Assembly (NCBI GenBank): GCA_019208055.1 | Contig: JAGXJF010002470.1 | Location: forward strand, 49,839 to 113,838 | From: Stipa capillata | Taxonomy: Eukaryota > Streptophyta > Magnoliopsida > Poales > Poaceae | DNA length: 64,000 nt | Direction of reading: 5' to 3' | In this document: piece after piece, positions 55,284 to 64,000 of the stretch | Numbering within the stretch: the first letter of the stretch is position 1 | How the letters are laid out: the number at the start of each line of letters is the position of its first letter | Translations under genes and position numbers: made by a program | Notes under the pieces: generated by a model | The model's input: only the letters and a program-made list of their open reading frames with translations | Databases searched by the model: none | What the model was told of the DNA's origin: nothing

Positions 55284-55712
55284 GGGGTGCGAAGCAAATG
55301 ACTGAGGTGAGATGAGAGAGTGATGTGGGGGACCCGAGGGTATTTATAGGCCACTGTGACAACCTAGAAATTGAGGTGGAGTAACACCGGGAGGCGGCTA
55401 TCACGGGGGTGGCCGTTGAGCCCAAACTCGAAATCAAAGCGGAATAACGGTGAGCGGTGGTTGTTACGGAAATGGCTGTTGGACTTGAAGGTTGCCGGAG
55501 CGGTCATCACGGCGGGGATCAAGCGCAGTTGAGAAGGGGACCAGGGACAACATCCCGGATGACGAGCGAGGAGGGCAATGGCTCAAGCAATATAAGGCAC
55601 CTCGTCCTGGGCCATTTTATCGCCCCTCCCCCCAGTAGTCTAAGCCATAAGCCAGCAGTTGGTGCTGCCTTGGGCCGTGTCACGTGCACGACTCGTGATA
55701 GCAAGGGGTTGC
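55284..55712. other. Tat 3' non-coding region
   Basis: Between the antisense ORF start and the 3' LTR. Holds the minus-strand TATA box and, before the LTR, a weak polypurine-like AGCAAGGGG (about 55700-55708). No gene. Confidence 0.5.
55341..55348 (-). promoter_or_regulatory. TATA box for the antisense ORF
   Basis: TATAAATA on the minus strand, within CCTATAAATACCC. The ORF Met at about 55283 lies 58 bp downstream, and a C/T-rich segment lies between, so a dedicated antisense promoter is plausible. Confidence 0.55.
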
Positions 55713-55972
55713 TGTTGGAGGGGTCCATCCTGACAACCTGGCTGAGGTACCCTCGAACGTCTTGGCTAGTGGTACTAATCTTAGATTTAATTTTTTGTAA
55801 ATATATAGGACGGTGGGTGAGGACATCTGCTCAAGCGACATGTCCGAACGAGGTGGAGACACGGCTTTTGGACAAGGTGAACCAAGCCTGGGAGGCGACG
55901 TGCTGAAGATGCCAAGGTCCCAAAGCCAATGACATCCGAGCCTGGGCGAAGATCGAGCGAACGGTGAGGAAG
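55713..55972 (+). repeat. 3' LTR of the Tat-type element, left piece
   Basis: Starts TGTTGGAGGGGTCC; continues after CACTA-2 at 61478-61883 and ends TCGTCGACA. Aligns with 32827-33501 with many substitutions. Confidence 0.85.
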
Positions 55973-56260
55973 CACTACCTCAGATTAAACTTCTATTGAA
56001 CCCCCTCCATTGACGGGCTTTTCCTTGCCCGTCAGTAATGTAGTGTACCACTGATGGGTGTATGACTGCCCGTCAATGGAAATGCAGCCAAAGCTAGCGA
56101 TTTCGGCGAAAAAACATATCACTGACGGGCACAAATTTCGGCCCGTCAGTGATTCTTTACTAGAACTGACATGCAGCTCTACTGACAGGCCAAAACATTC
56201 AGCCCGTCACTAGTCCTTTGACCTCTACTGACGGGCCAAAACTTGTGCCTGACACTAATA
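55973..56260. repeat. CACTA-2 left subterminal repeats
   Basis: ATTGACGGGC, GCCCGTCAGT, CCACTGATGGG, ACTGACGGGC and related units repeat in both orientations. The right counterpart is at about 61345-61477. Confidence 0.9.
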
Positions 56261-56305
56261 CTATTTGGCCCATCTCCAGCCCACATAGCCCACCCGATTT
56301 TCTCG

Positions 56306-56312
56306 TATAAAA
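56306..56312 (+). promoter_or_regulatory. TATA box inside CACTA-2
   Basis: TATAAAA within TCGTATAAAACCCTAACC, followed by a C/T-rich leader (56330-56600). AACCCTA beside it is the plant telo-box motif found in some promoters. It precedes the spliced reading frame at 56607-57089. Confidence 0.6.
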
Positions 56313-56606
56313 CCCTAACCTGGCCGCCCCTCTCCTCCTCTCTCAATCCACCACCACCCCTCTCAATCCTCTTCAGCACTTGCTCCTCCACCCCCACCAA
56401 CCCGAGCTCCCTCCCTTCACCTCCCTCCCCGACGGCCCCTCTCACCCGGTGCCCTCTCCCCCACGGTCCCCTCTCCCGACGGCCCCTCCCCCGGCACTCC
56501 CTCATCCGGCCGCCCACCTCCCCCGAGTCACCTCCCCCGAGCCCACCTCCCCCGAGCCCCTCCCCTGACGCCTCTCTCCCTGGCGGTCCGCTCTGCCGGC
56601 TCTCCC

Positions 56607-57089
56607 TTGGCCGCCGCCTCCCTCGAGCTCCTCCCCGGCTCCAGGCAGGAGCGGAGGCGCCGGCTCCTCCCTGAGCGGCCCCCTCCCCCGAGCTCTCCCT
56701 TGGCCGCCTCCTCCCCGGGTGACCCCCTCCCCAAGCTCTCCCTTGGCCGCTGCTCTCAGATCTGGAGCGGGGCGAGCTGGGGCGGGCCGGCCCGAGCTGC
56801 GGCGGACGAGGCGGGCCGGGCGCGCGGGAGAGGGGAAGGGGAAGGGGAGAACGGGATGGGCGTGGCCGCCGGGGTAGACACGGTGGTGGACGGGGAGGAT
56901 GAAGACGGGGAGGGCGAGGTGAGATTAATATTTCTCTCCCGTTAATTTTGTGCTGTGATTGATTGCTTGAGTGGAGTTGGTTATGCATGGAGTTGGATTC
57001 TTCAGATTATCCCGCCGTCCTACCTCTACTGGGTCGTCGCCGAGCTCGACTACGAGGACACCGCGCTTCGGATGGCCGAGCTCGACTAA
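56607..57089 (+). CDS. Small spliced reading frame in CACTA-2, possible captured gene fragment
   Basis: Exon 1 is open from ATG 56607 (or the in-frame ATG 56856, GGGATGGGC context) to GAG at 56918. A donor GTGAG (56919) and acceptor TTCTTCAG (57005) bound an 87-bp AT-richer intron. Exon 2 continues in the same phase from 57006 (IIPPSYLYWVVAELDYEDT) to TAA at 57087-57089. The product is 131 or 48 residues, with an acidic GEDEDGEGE stretch before the junction. I do not recognise the family. Without the intron the frame enters VRLIFLSR and stops. TATA box, leader and clean splice sites suggest a captured host exon pair, but it could be chance. The 3' part is near the solo LTR at 57181. Confidence 0.4.
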
Positions 57090-57175
57090 GGAGATGGCCG
57101 AGTGCTTCGGATGGGACCTCGTACGGCGGACGACGACAAGACGGTGGGGGGCCACCTCCTTGGTTCCGCGCGACG

Positions 57176-57180
57176 GCAGC
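57176..57180. repeat. Target-site duplication GCAGC, left
   Basis: Before TGTCACGG; the partner is 61233-61237. Confidence 0.92.
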
Positions 57181-60100
57181 TGTCACGGACCCGGGAATCG
57201 CATATGACTAAGGGAACGTCTAATCGCCAAGGGCCGAAGGACCAGTCGACCTAGTGGCACGGTACCTGCGCCATACGCACCGAGGCGGAGTGATCCGACA
57301 CCTGACCAACACAAGCCGGCCGGAAGCGACTAGACTTCCCAGAACCACATACCATTCCCTGATCCGGTGAAGGTTGAGAGCCGTTCCCACATACTACCAG
57401 AAAAAACAAGGTCGGAGGAGCCCGGCGATTCTACCCACACCCTAACCTAGCTCGAAAGCTAGTGGGTCGCTCGAAAGCCCGGTAGAACCCACCCACACCC
57501 TGCCTGGCCGGCACAGCATCTCAGCCAGCGGGTCACTCAACCGATCCCTGCTCGACCGAGTAATAAGAGGAACAACAGTACCCCTTCACGGCATACCCAC
57601 ACACTTCATATCATTCACGCACGGTGCATGGGTAGCCCAAATAACCACTCGGATATCACAACAAAGCACTAATTACGACAATAAACTAGCTGTCCACATC
57701 GGACTTTAAGTTTACATCAATCGGTCATAACCGGAAACACATCCGAGTACGGAGAAATTAAACAACAGCGGAAGTAAAGTAAATGAGTCCCACAGCGGTG
57801 CGATGACCGCTGACCAAAAGCCACAGAAAACCCCTGAGCCGATAGCCAACCAAAGAAACCATGCACTAGTCATCATCAAAGAATTCTTCGACCGCTGGCT
57901 CACCTGCAATGATCTAGGAATGTCCTAGGTGAGTATGGGGTACTCGCAAGACTTAGTCGTGCTTGATTAGATGTCCTACACATACTAGTATAACAGCAAT
58001 TAAACATGATGCTTCTCAGAGTAACACTATACAAGTTAAGGAAATAACATAAACAAGTGGAGGTAAATACAAGATAAACAATAGTCTAATTCAGGGTACC
58101 AACATATCGTAAACACGTCAACATGAGACCAAATTAACCATTCCAACTCCATTGGGACAGCCCATAATTTCGATCCAAAAGAATCCATTTAACATAACCC
58201 ACATCAATTAGGGCAGACCCTAGGTCAAATCCAAATTCATCCAACATCCACACATTTTCATGTAATCTCTCGGATCGTTACCGGCCATCAATCACCCTGA
58301 GTGCAAAGAGTGCTTTAACCCTTGGAGGTTGCAAGTCTCCAAGGGTCTCAGTCTTACCTCAACTACACCCCAGCCTCGATGCCGCTAACGTCCACGCGTG
58401 ACAAGGGGAGTAATCACGATGGAGTCACCTCAGGGTTGGTATCGCGACAACTTCTTACACCTAGTCGCACCAGGCTCCTCCAATGATACCAACTTTATCC
58501 ATCTAACACTTACCCTTCGGCTCTCACATCTTACCTTAGTATGTTCAAGTAATTAGTGCATCGGGTTAACTTCAACCATGACCGGACATAACTCACCGTA
58601 TACCCTAGTCATGCTAGTTTAACCGAATTCGACCACAATTTTTGAGCAATCAATCCACACATCAACATATAGATAAGTAAAACAGATGCTGGACAAATAA
58701 AAGATGCAACAAGCTCTGCTTGCCTTCTTCGAACTGTTCCTGATCCTGCGTTGAGTCGTGGGCCTGGAGGTCTCCTTCTTCGAGCTCTAGTGCAAGCAAA
58801 CGAAATACCGGAAAATACATTAAAAGGATATTCAGACACCAGCATGTATGCATGATGGTTGATGCAATTAATGGGTGTCTAGACAATGAGTTGGGGTGGT
58901 GTGTTTAAGTTAGCGAAGGTTTATCATATTGGACTCGTGTAGGTTATAGAGTTGTCCTATCCTATATGCATGTCAAGTTTCATGTGATTACGTATTAGGG
59001 TTTGAGGGTGGTTATTCACTACGGGTGATCATGACCTGAAGCTTGCGTAGTAAGCTAGTGCTCTGAATTACGAAACTAACGTAGTTGGAATCGTTTAAAT
59101 TGAGGCTACAGTCATCGAGTTAGGGTTTATTGATATATGACGATAAAAAGGGGACTACAACTCATATTGTAAGGGACCTATGGTGCATGTGACAATGTTA
59201 GGCATCTAATTGGACCAGGCTGTAGAGAATGTCGCAAGGTCTCCAAAACTATCAAGTTTGTCGCAATCGGAGCTACCGTCACGAAACTAGGGTTTACGGA
59301 CTCGCGACAGGAGCAAATTAACAACCCTACATATCATACTGTGCATATGTTCCAAATTAATTTTTGATTCAGCCAACTTGTAGAGAATTTCATGAGCTTT
59401 CCAGACATATAAAATTTACCAAATTTGGACTTACGATTTGAAAGTTATGGCTATTTCAAATTCGTCGCAAAACCCTAACCCTAATTCTAACCCTAACCCT
59501 CTCTGTACACGAAAATCAAATTGCTAAACCCACCCGAGAACGTACACAGATATCCTAATACTTAACCCCTTCGGATGACAGGTGGGGTCCCCGGGTCAGT
59601 GCTGACTGGGCAAAGAAATCCCAGTCAGCAGCTGACTGGGTACCCCCCAACCAATCGGGGCCGGCCACGCGGACACCCACTCACCCCCCCCACTCTCTCT
59701 CTCTCTGGAGCTGGCCAGCGGCACTCGGGACGGCGGCGAGGTCACCGGAAGTTCACCGGAGATGGCTCGGGGACGCCACGGTGCTCGGGGAACTCGACCG
59801 AGGGCAGCAAACGGAAGAGGAGCTCACCCCGGAGTCGGTTTTGTGCTCGGCGAGGGCGGAGGAGCTTGGGGAGGCTGCTTGCGACAGCGAGGAGCAGTGG
59901 GGAGCTTCGGTCACCGGCGGGGAGTGTGCTCCGGGCTCGGATCTGCAGCGAGGAGGGCAGGGGAAGGTTAAGGGAGTTGAGAGGGAGCTAAGGGAGAAGA
60001 AGATGGGAGAGGGGAGGGACTGGAACGTGCTCGGGAGCTCGTCAGAGCTGCGGCCGGACTTGAAGACGAAGGCGGCGGTGTTGGTGATTCCGGCACGGAT

Positions 60101-61232
60101 CTGGGGCGAAGAGGAGGGCGGCAGATGAGGGAGAGGGTGAGGAGGCTCGGGAGCTTGGTGGGGAGGACGGAGGCTCTCTGGAACTCGGTGGATTTCTCAC
60201 CGGAGTTCGGTGACCGGAGATGGGGGAGATGCTCGGGCTCAGGGAGAAAAGGGAGGAGGAGCTGGCTAGGGTTTCGGTGGGATGGAGGAGGGGGAGAGGG
60301 GCTGTCGGAACCGGCCCCTAAATAGGGCGGCCGAGCTCGGACAGCAGCAGACCCGCCGCCCACCGCTGCCTCTCAACGGCGGCGACGTGGAGACGATGAC
60401 CCGACAGGCGGGCCCGGGCGCGGGAGCGAGAGAGGAGAGAGGCTGGCCGGCGGGGCCGACCTATCAGCGGGAGAGGACGGGGGAGAGCGCGCACGGGGGA
60501 AGTGGGCCGGCTAGTTGGGCCGGCCGAGCAGGCTTCCAGCCCGAGTAGGTTTAGGATTTTTCTTTTTCTTTTTAATTTCTGGAATCAGTGCTACCCCTCT
60601 CGTTATTTTATGTTCAAATCTTGCTCCAAATGTTTTGAAATTTTTACAGGACCTTCCAAACATTATTTAGGACCTACTGTAGAAGTTTGAACTGATTTGG
60701 AGCTCATTTGAATGGGTGTCCAGTTCAAACCTAGGGTTTGACCTAATTCGACGTTTTGAACTAGAGCTAGGTTTTAAACTTCTCCAAAAATTCTTGAAAT
60801 TTGGCATGGAGCTAATATTGTCATATTCAAGCCTATTCCCAAGGTTTGGCAAGCTTTCATCCACATTTGCTTGTCCATTTTCTTAACCCTAGTTCTTCGG
60901 CACTTTAGGGTTTGTCCTCGGAAAACCTAATCGAGCTATAATCTCATGTGATTCTTGGGGCAGTCTTGGGAAGTGGATGTTGGGGGAGGTTAGTAGAGGG
61001 ATTCGTTGACGGGGTCCATTGGCCCCACCACTTGCTAACGTTATTGTCGAAGTTCGATACTTCGAATAAGTTGATTGGTGTTTGTTAACATATCCACCGA
61101 GGATGAGATATGCACGTATTCTATAAAGTAAAGTTGATATACAACTAAGTTTAAATAAGGTGTGGGTGCTGATAATGCCATGCATGCATGAATGCAGAGC
61201 AAATACCTATTTATCGTAAAGTGGGTATTACA
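57181..61232 (-). mobile_element. Solo LTR, long chromovirus-type family (4.05 kb)
   Basis: Runs from TGTCACGGACCC to GGGTATTACA, inverted, with the exact duplication GCAGC. It shares the terminal block, the hairpin (58710-58722) and the AATCAAGCACG block (about 57900-57975) with the other long LTRs, and is most like the LTRs at 42658 and 18117. No internal domain. A GC-rich stretch (59560-60545) gives long low-complexity ORFs that I reject. A short telomere-like run, CCCTAACCCTAA, is at about 59472-59500. Confidence 0.93.
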
Positions 61233-61237
61233 GCAGC

Positions 61238-61477
61238 GCCGTGTGCTTCCGGCGTCAGCGGCGGCGACGACATGTGCTGTGGCGGTGGGATGGCGGGTCT
61301 AGGCCTGGACTAGGCCCGTTGGGCTTTTTTTGGACTGTAAATCATTTCCACTGACGGGCGGTGAGAGCCCGTCAGTGGAATAATTTAGAACCACCGACAG
61401 GCACGTACTAACGGGCGCAAAACCCGTCAGTGGAGACGGTTTTGTGCCCGTCAGTAGAGGGTCAGTGTGAGGTAGTG
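61238..61477 (+). other. CACTA-2 right part
   Basis: GC-rich GGCGGCGACGAC (end of the gene-like cargo), then the subterminal ACTGACGGGC repeats and the TAGTG terminus. No gene. Confidence 0.7.
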
Positions 61478-61883
61478 AAGACTTCGGGCAGGGCGGTGTT
61501 CCGTACCGGCGAGGAGCATATATCAGTGAGAAGCATATATCAACGCATATAGTAGGTAGAGGCGAGAAGAAGAATACGAATCGGTCCCAAGCCCTGTGAT
61601 GTAAAGTAAAGTACTACCAAAAACTGCCTAGGGGCAGGCATGCATTTTTACTTGTAAGTCGCAGCAGCCTATAAAAAGGGCGGGGCACCACTCCAAAATC
61701 AATTAGAGGTTTTTCAAGCAAATCCTCGTCCCATTTTTCATTGTATTTTTCACATTAAACTTTGGCGAGAAGTCGGTGGTAGTAGAAGTTGCTAGGGGGT
61801 GCCTTCTAGGTCGTCTCTTTAGCATCTCGGCCTCAAGGACCGGGGTGCCCTAAGTTTACTGTTCGAGGGCAACTTCGTCGACA
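61478..61883 (+). repeat. 3' LTR of the Tat-type element, right piece
   Basis: Resumes at the duplicated AAG and ends TCGTCGACA, followed by CAAAC. Confidence 0.85.
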
Positions 61884-61888
61884 CAAAC

Positions 61889-62250
61889 ACTGCTCTCACC
61901 ATTTATATTCTCATCTCTTCTCCTTAGCCAGAGATCATCTCCTCACCTTAAAAGCGGTGTATGAGACGCCCCATTTTCCTAAATAGTTCTCTTACCTTTG
62001 TGAGAAATAGCCCACCGAGAATTGTAGCTTCCAAATATATGATCACAAAAGAAGTTCTTCAGGCCAACATGCAGGACAAGTGGAGTTACATCTGGAATTC
62101 TGAGGCCTATACATCTCGCAAGTTCTATCAATCAGTTTACCAACATTCCTCAGCTCCGGCTCTTTTCTTTTGGCTATGGTGCAGCAAATGCATGATGAAA
62201 CACAAAGCATTTGCCTGGCTAGTCTTAGTGGATCGACTCAACACCCGCTT
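61889..62250 (+). pseudogene. LINE-B C-terminal zinc-finger region (zf-RVT), broken
   Basis: Continues the LINE-B ORF2 after the Tat-type element: NMQDKWSYIWNSEAYTSRKFYQSVYQ, then FFWLWCSKCMMKHKAFAWLVLVDRLNT (read from about 62075 to 62245). This is the zinc-binding reverse-transcriptase tail common to plant LINEs (WKSK..K.FAWL...RLNT). It ends within the RLNTR motif at the copia-like LTR boundary, 62250. Upstream part (61889-61960) is in another frame. Confidence 0.75.
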
Positions 62251-64000
62251 TGAAAGGACCAAAGGTGCCGACTAGAGGGGGGTGAATAGGAGGCTAACTA
62301 TTTTTCACTTGTTTTAGCTTAGATTATCAAATTAAGACTTAACAGATTGCAAGGATAAGCTAGCTGTGTGACAGGTGAATAACACAGGCAAAATATGATA
62401 TGTAAATTAACACTTAGCTGTCACACAGGTGTCTAACACAGGTAAGCTAATAACCTAGAACAGGTAAGCAAGGCAGATAGCTGTGTAACAGGTAGCTGGC
62501 ACAGGTAAGAGATATGATATACAGCAACTATGACACAACTATGCTAACACAGGTGAAAACAATCTATCACAGATAAACAATAAATATCTATGAACACACA
62601 AGAATGCAGATATAGCAAGTAAATAGAAGCAACACAATGAATACTCAGAGAGACAAGGTGTTTTTCACCAGTTCTCTACTCTTTTCAGAGAGGTACGTCT
62701 CCGTTGGAGAGGCTACTCCGAAGAGATCGCCAGCACTGAATCATGCTTGTTCTCCGAGTACCTGAGTGAACAGGCCTCTTCCTTTACTTGTGGAAGTCCT
62801 TTAGCCTTGCAACAGGTAGACTTCAGATCACCTTCACAAACTACTGGTTCAGTCCCACACAAGCTTGGGTGATACCAGTAACTCCTACACCCGTCTAGGA
62901 GTAGACACTCCAAGAGTAACAGATTCAGCAGCAACAACTCTTGGAGGAACCAGTGCTCTCTGCTCAAAGACTCTAACTCTCGTGAACTAACACTTAGGAA
63001 GTTTGGCTTCTGTTCTGAGAGTAGGAGGCTTTGCAACGGTCGAATATGATTCACTGGATTGAGCAAGGTTGAGGTCGAAGACCTTCCTTGGTCCCCTATT
63101 TATAGGGTTCACAGTACCTGACCGTTACACTGTTGCCACGTAGGATTGAGTGAGTCACCGGTGTCAGACACCGGTGACACAGCCAATCACACCACACAAC
63201 TATAACCGGCTCAGGTAGACCGGCACCTGTGTCACCGGAGGCACACACAGGTGAACCCTTAATTGACGTAGCCTAACTACTCAGCCCGGTCCTGGCACAT
63301 TACATGTCCTCAGCGCACAACTAACTCTGATCCCTAATAAGGAGAGAACCTCCGACAGTCTTCTGACTCAGCAGATAAACTATCACAGTGCAGGTCCCTT
63401 AGCATTTACAAGCTCTCCCCTGGTACAGAGATGTACCTGAGTCATAGAGCGGAAGACCACCTGTGACACAGCTGTGTCACACCAGTGACTCTAACCTCTA
63501 GGGTTTTTCTACCGCTAGCACTGCAGAGTACTAGCACAAGCCAGTTTCACACTTGTGCAAAACTGTTGATACAGGGCCACTGACCTCAAAGCATCAGTGC
63601 CGCTGTCCAACATTCTGAGCATTGAGTAAAAGAACCTACACAGATCATTACTACTTCATCCCTCTTGATAGTACGGGTGTTTCCTATAGAGTCAAGGAAA
63701 CTAGCAAATCTAGGCTTTACCTGCCACCAACTGTATTCACGGCCCTTGACGCATCAAGCCACCATCACCTTGCTTGCAACTCCTTGCACAGCACCGGCTT
63801 CCTCACAGCTGTGACACAGCTGCCTAGCACAGCCATTCCCTTGTCCTAGAAACCACCTTTGTACTTTTTGGGTGGTCATCCTTTCCTTGATGACCCTTCT
63901 TCCTGGAACCTCTTAAACCTGCTTACACTCATTGTAAACATTAGATTCCAGTTTGAGTTGCCATTAACCATCAAAACCAATTAGGGGCCTAGATGATCTT
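62251..64000 (-). mobile_element. Copia-like LTR (partial, runs off the window)
   Basis: Begins TGAAAGGACCAAAGG and then CTAGAGGGGGGTGAATAGG; inverted, this is the CATTCACCCCC(T)CTAG...CCTTTCA end common to grass copia LTRs. At the window end AACCAATTAGGGGCCTAGATGATCTT (about 63975-64000, inverted) matches the usual start of such LTRs (CTAGGCCCCTAATTGGTTTTGATGG). So about 1.75 kb of LTR, minus strand, is visible, and the outer terminus is just beyond the window. It interrupts LINE-B after 62250; the expected duplication would be CGCTT. No gene; repeated ACAGGT words lie at 62360-62640. Confidence 0.8.

Larger units (their letters stand above)
55973..61477 (+). mobile_element. CACTA-2, short non-autonomous CACTA element with gene-like cargo
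   Basis: Starts CACTACCTCAG and ends TGAGGTAGTG; the first ten bases of both ends match as inverted repeats. It is flanked by the 3-bp duplication AAG (55970-55972 and 61478-61480). Subterminal repeats ACTGACGGGC/GCCCGTCAGT fill both ends. It encodes no transposase. Without the nested solo LTR (57181-61232 plus TSD) it is about 1.45 kb. It lies in the Tat 3' LTR. Its repeats differ from those of CACTA-1, so it belongs to another CACTA family. Confidence 0.93.
32827..61883 (+). mobile_element. Tat-lineage Ty3/gypsy retrotransposon with nested insertions
   Basis: Flanked by the 5-bp duplication CAAAC (32822-32826 and 61884-61888) inside LINE-B. The 5' LTR is 32827-33501 and the 3' LTR is 55713-61883 minus nested DNA. 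Order: LTR, PBS, gag, protease, RT, RNase H, second (archaeal-type) RNase H, integrase, long 3' region with an antisense ORF, LTR. The second RNase H and antisense ORF point to the Tat lineage. Nested inside are the chromovirus at 42658-53995 and CACTA-2 at 55973-61477. Removing these leaves about 12.2 kb. The LTRs differ at many sites, so it is much older than its inner insertion. Confidence 0.9.

Noticed and set aside
55690..55712. AGCAAGGGG as polypurine tract of the Tat element
   Set aside because: Weak and short compared with the chromovirus tract at 49728-49740; mentioned only as a possible site.
59472..59500. Telomere-like CCCTAACCCTAA run
   Set aside because: Only a few imperfect units inside a solo LTR; not a chromosome end. 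AACCCTA words elsewhere are telo-box-like promoter motifs at most.
59575..60548. Several overlapping ORFs with charged, Gly-rich translations
   Set aside because: Lie in the GC-rich part of the solo LTR at 57181-61232; low complexity and frame-independent.
1..64000. CRISPR arrays, rRNA operons, bacterial-type operons or Shine-Dalgarno sites
   Set aside because: All evidence points to plant nuclear DNA; repeats are inverted subterminal or minisatellite types, not spacer arrays.

Overview
This window is plant nuclear DNA, almost certainly from a grass with a large, repeat-rich genome. I find no convincing host gene. Nearly every base belongs to nested transposable elements of types typical of Poaceae: CACTA transposons with dense subterminal repeats, L1-type LINEs, chromodomain Ty3/gypsy elements with 3-4 kb LTRs, a Tat-lineage gypsy element with a second RNase H and an antisense ORF, and a Ty1/copia-like LTR. 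GC-rich blocks alternate with AT-rich LTR sequence. Many breaks look like C-to-T changes at CG or CAG sites (CGA to TGA, CAG to TAG), as expected for methylated, silenced repeats. I cannot name the species from sequence alone.

Left third (1-16685). A minus-strand LINE (LINE-A) is the host. A gypsy LTR (1-680) cuts its 3' part. A 12.6-kb CACTA transposon (CACTA-1, 1315-13960, target duplication TCC) sits inside its reverse-transcriptase ORF. CACTA-1 carries two minus-strand genes. One is a TNP2-like transposase (9162-12584) with a single premature stop. The other is a multi-exon TNPA/Transposase_24-like gene whose last exon is a Ulp1/C48-type cysteine protease (2627-6131). A similar ~180-bp segment lies upstream of both genes, and a block of subterminal-type repeats lies in the middle of the element.

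Middle (16686-32826). An LTR-like region is interrupted by a minus-strand solo LTR (18117-22004, TSD TCATT). A second, plus-strand LINE (LINE-B, about 23.9 kb onward) follows, split by a 3.1-kb solo LTR (28796-31877, TSD GACAT).

Right half (32827-62250). LINE-B is split again by a Tat-type gypsy element (32827-61883, TSD CAAAC). That element contains a young, almost full-structured chromovirus (42658-53995, TSD GTGCC) with two 4253-bp LTRs. I count only seven differences between these LTRs, and the internal region lacks gag, protease and the start of RT. The Tat 3' LTR is interrupted by a short CACTA element (CACTA-2, 55973-61477, TSD AAG), itself split by a 4.05-kb solo LTR (57181-61232, TSD GCAGC). 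CACTA-2 carries a TATA box and a small spliced reading frame that may be a captured gene fragment. LINE-B ends at 62250, where a minus-strand copia-like LTR begins and runs out of the window.

Six insertions have target-site duplications that can be matched exactly on both sides, so the order of insertion can be read directly. No cooperating cellular pathway is encoded. The genes seen serve transposition: transposases, a protease, reverse transcriptases, RNase H domains, integrases, an endonuclease and gag.
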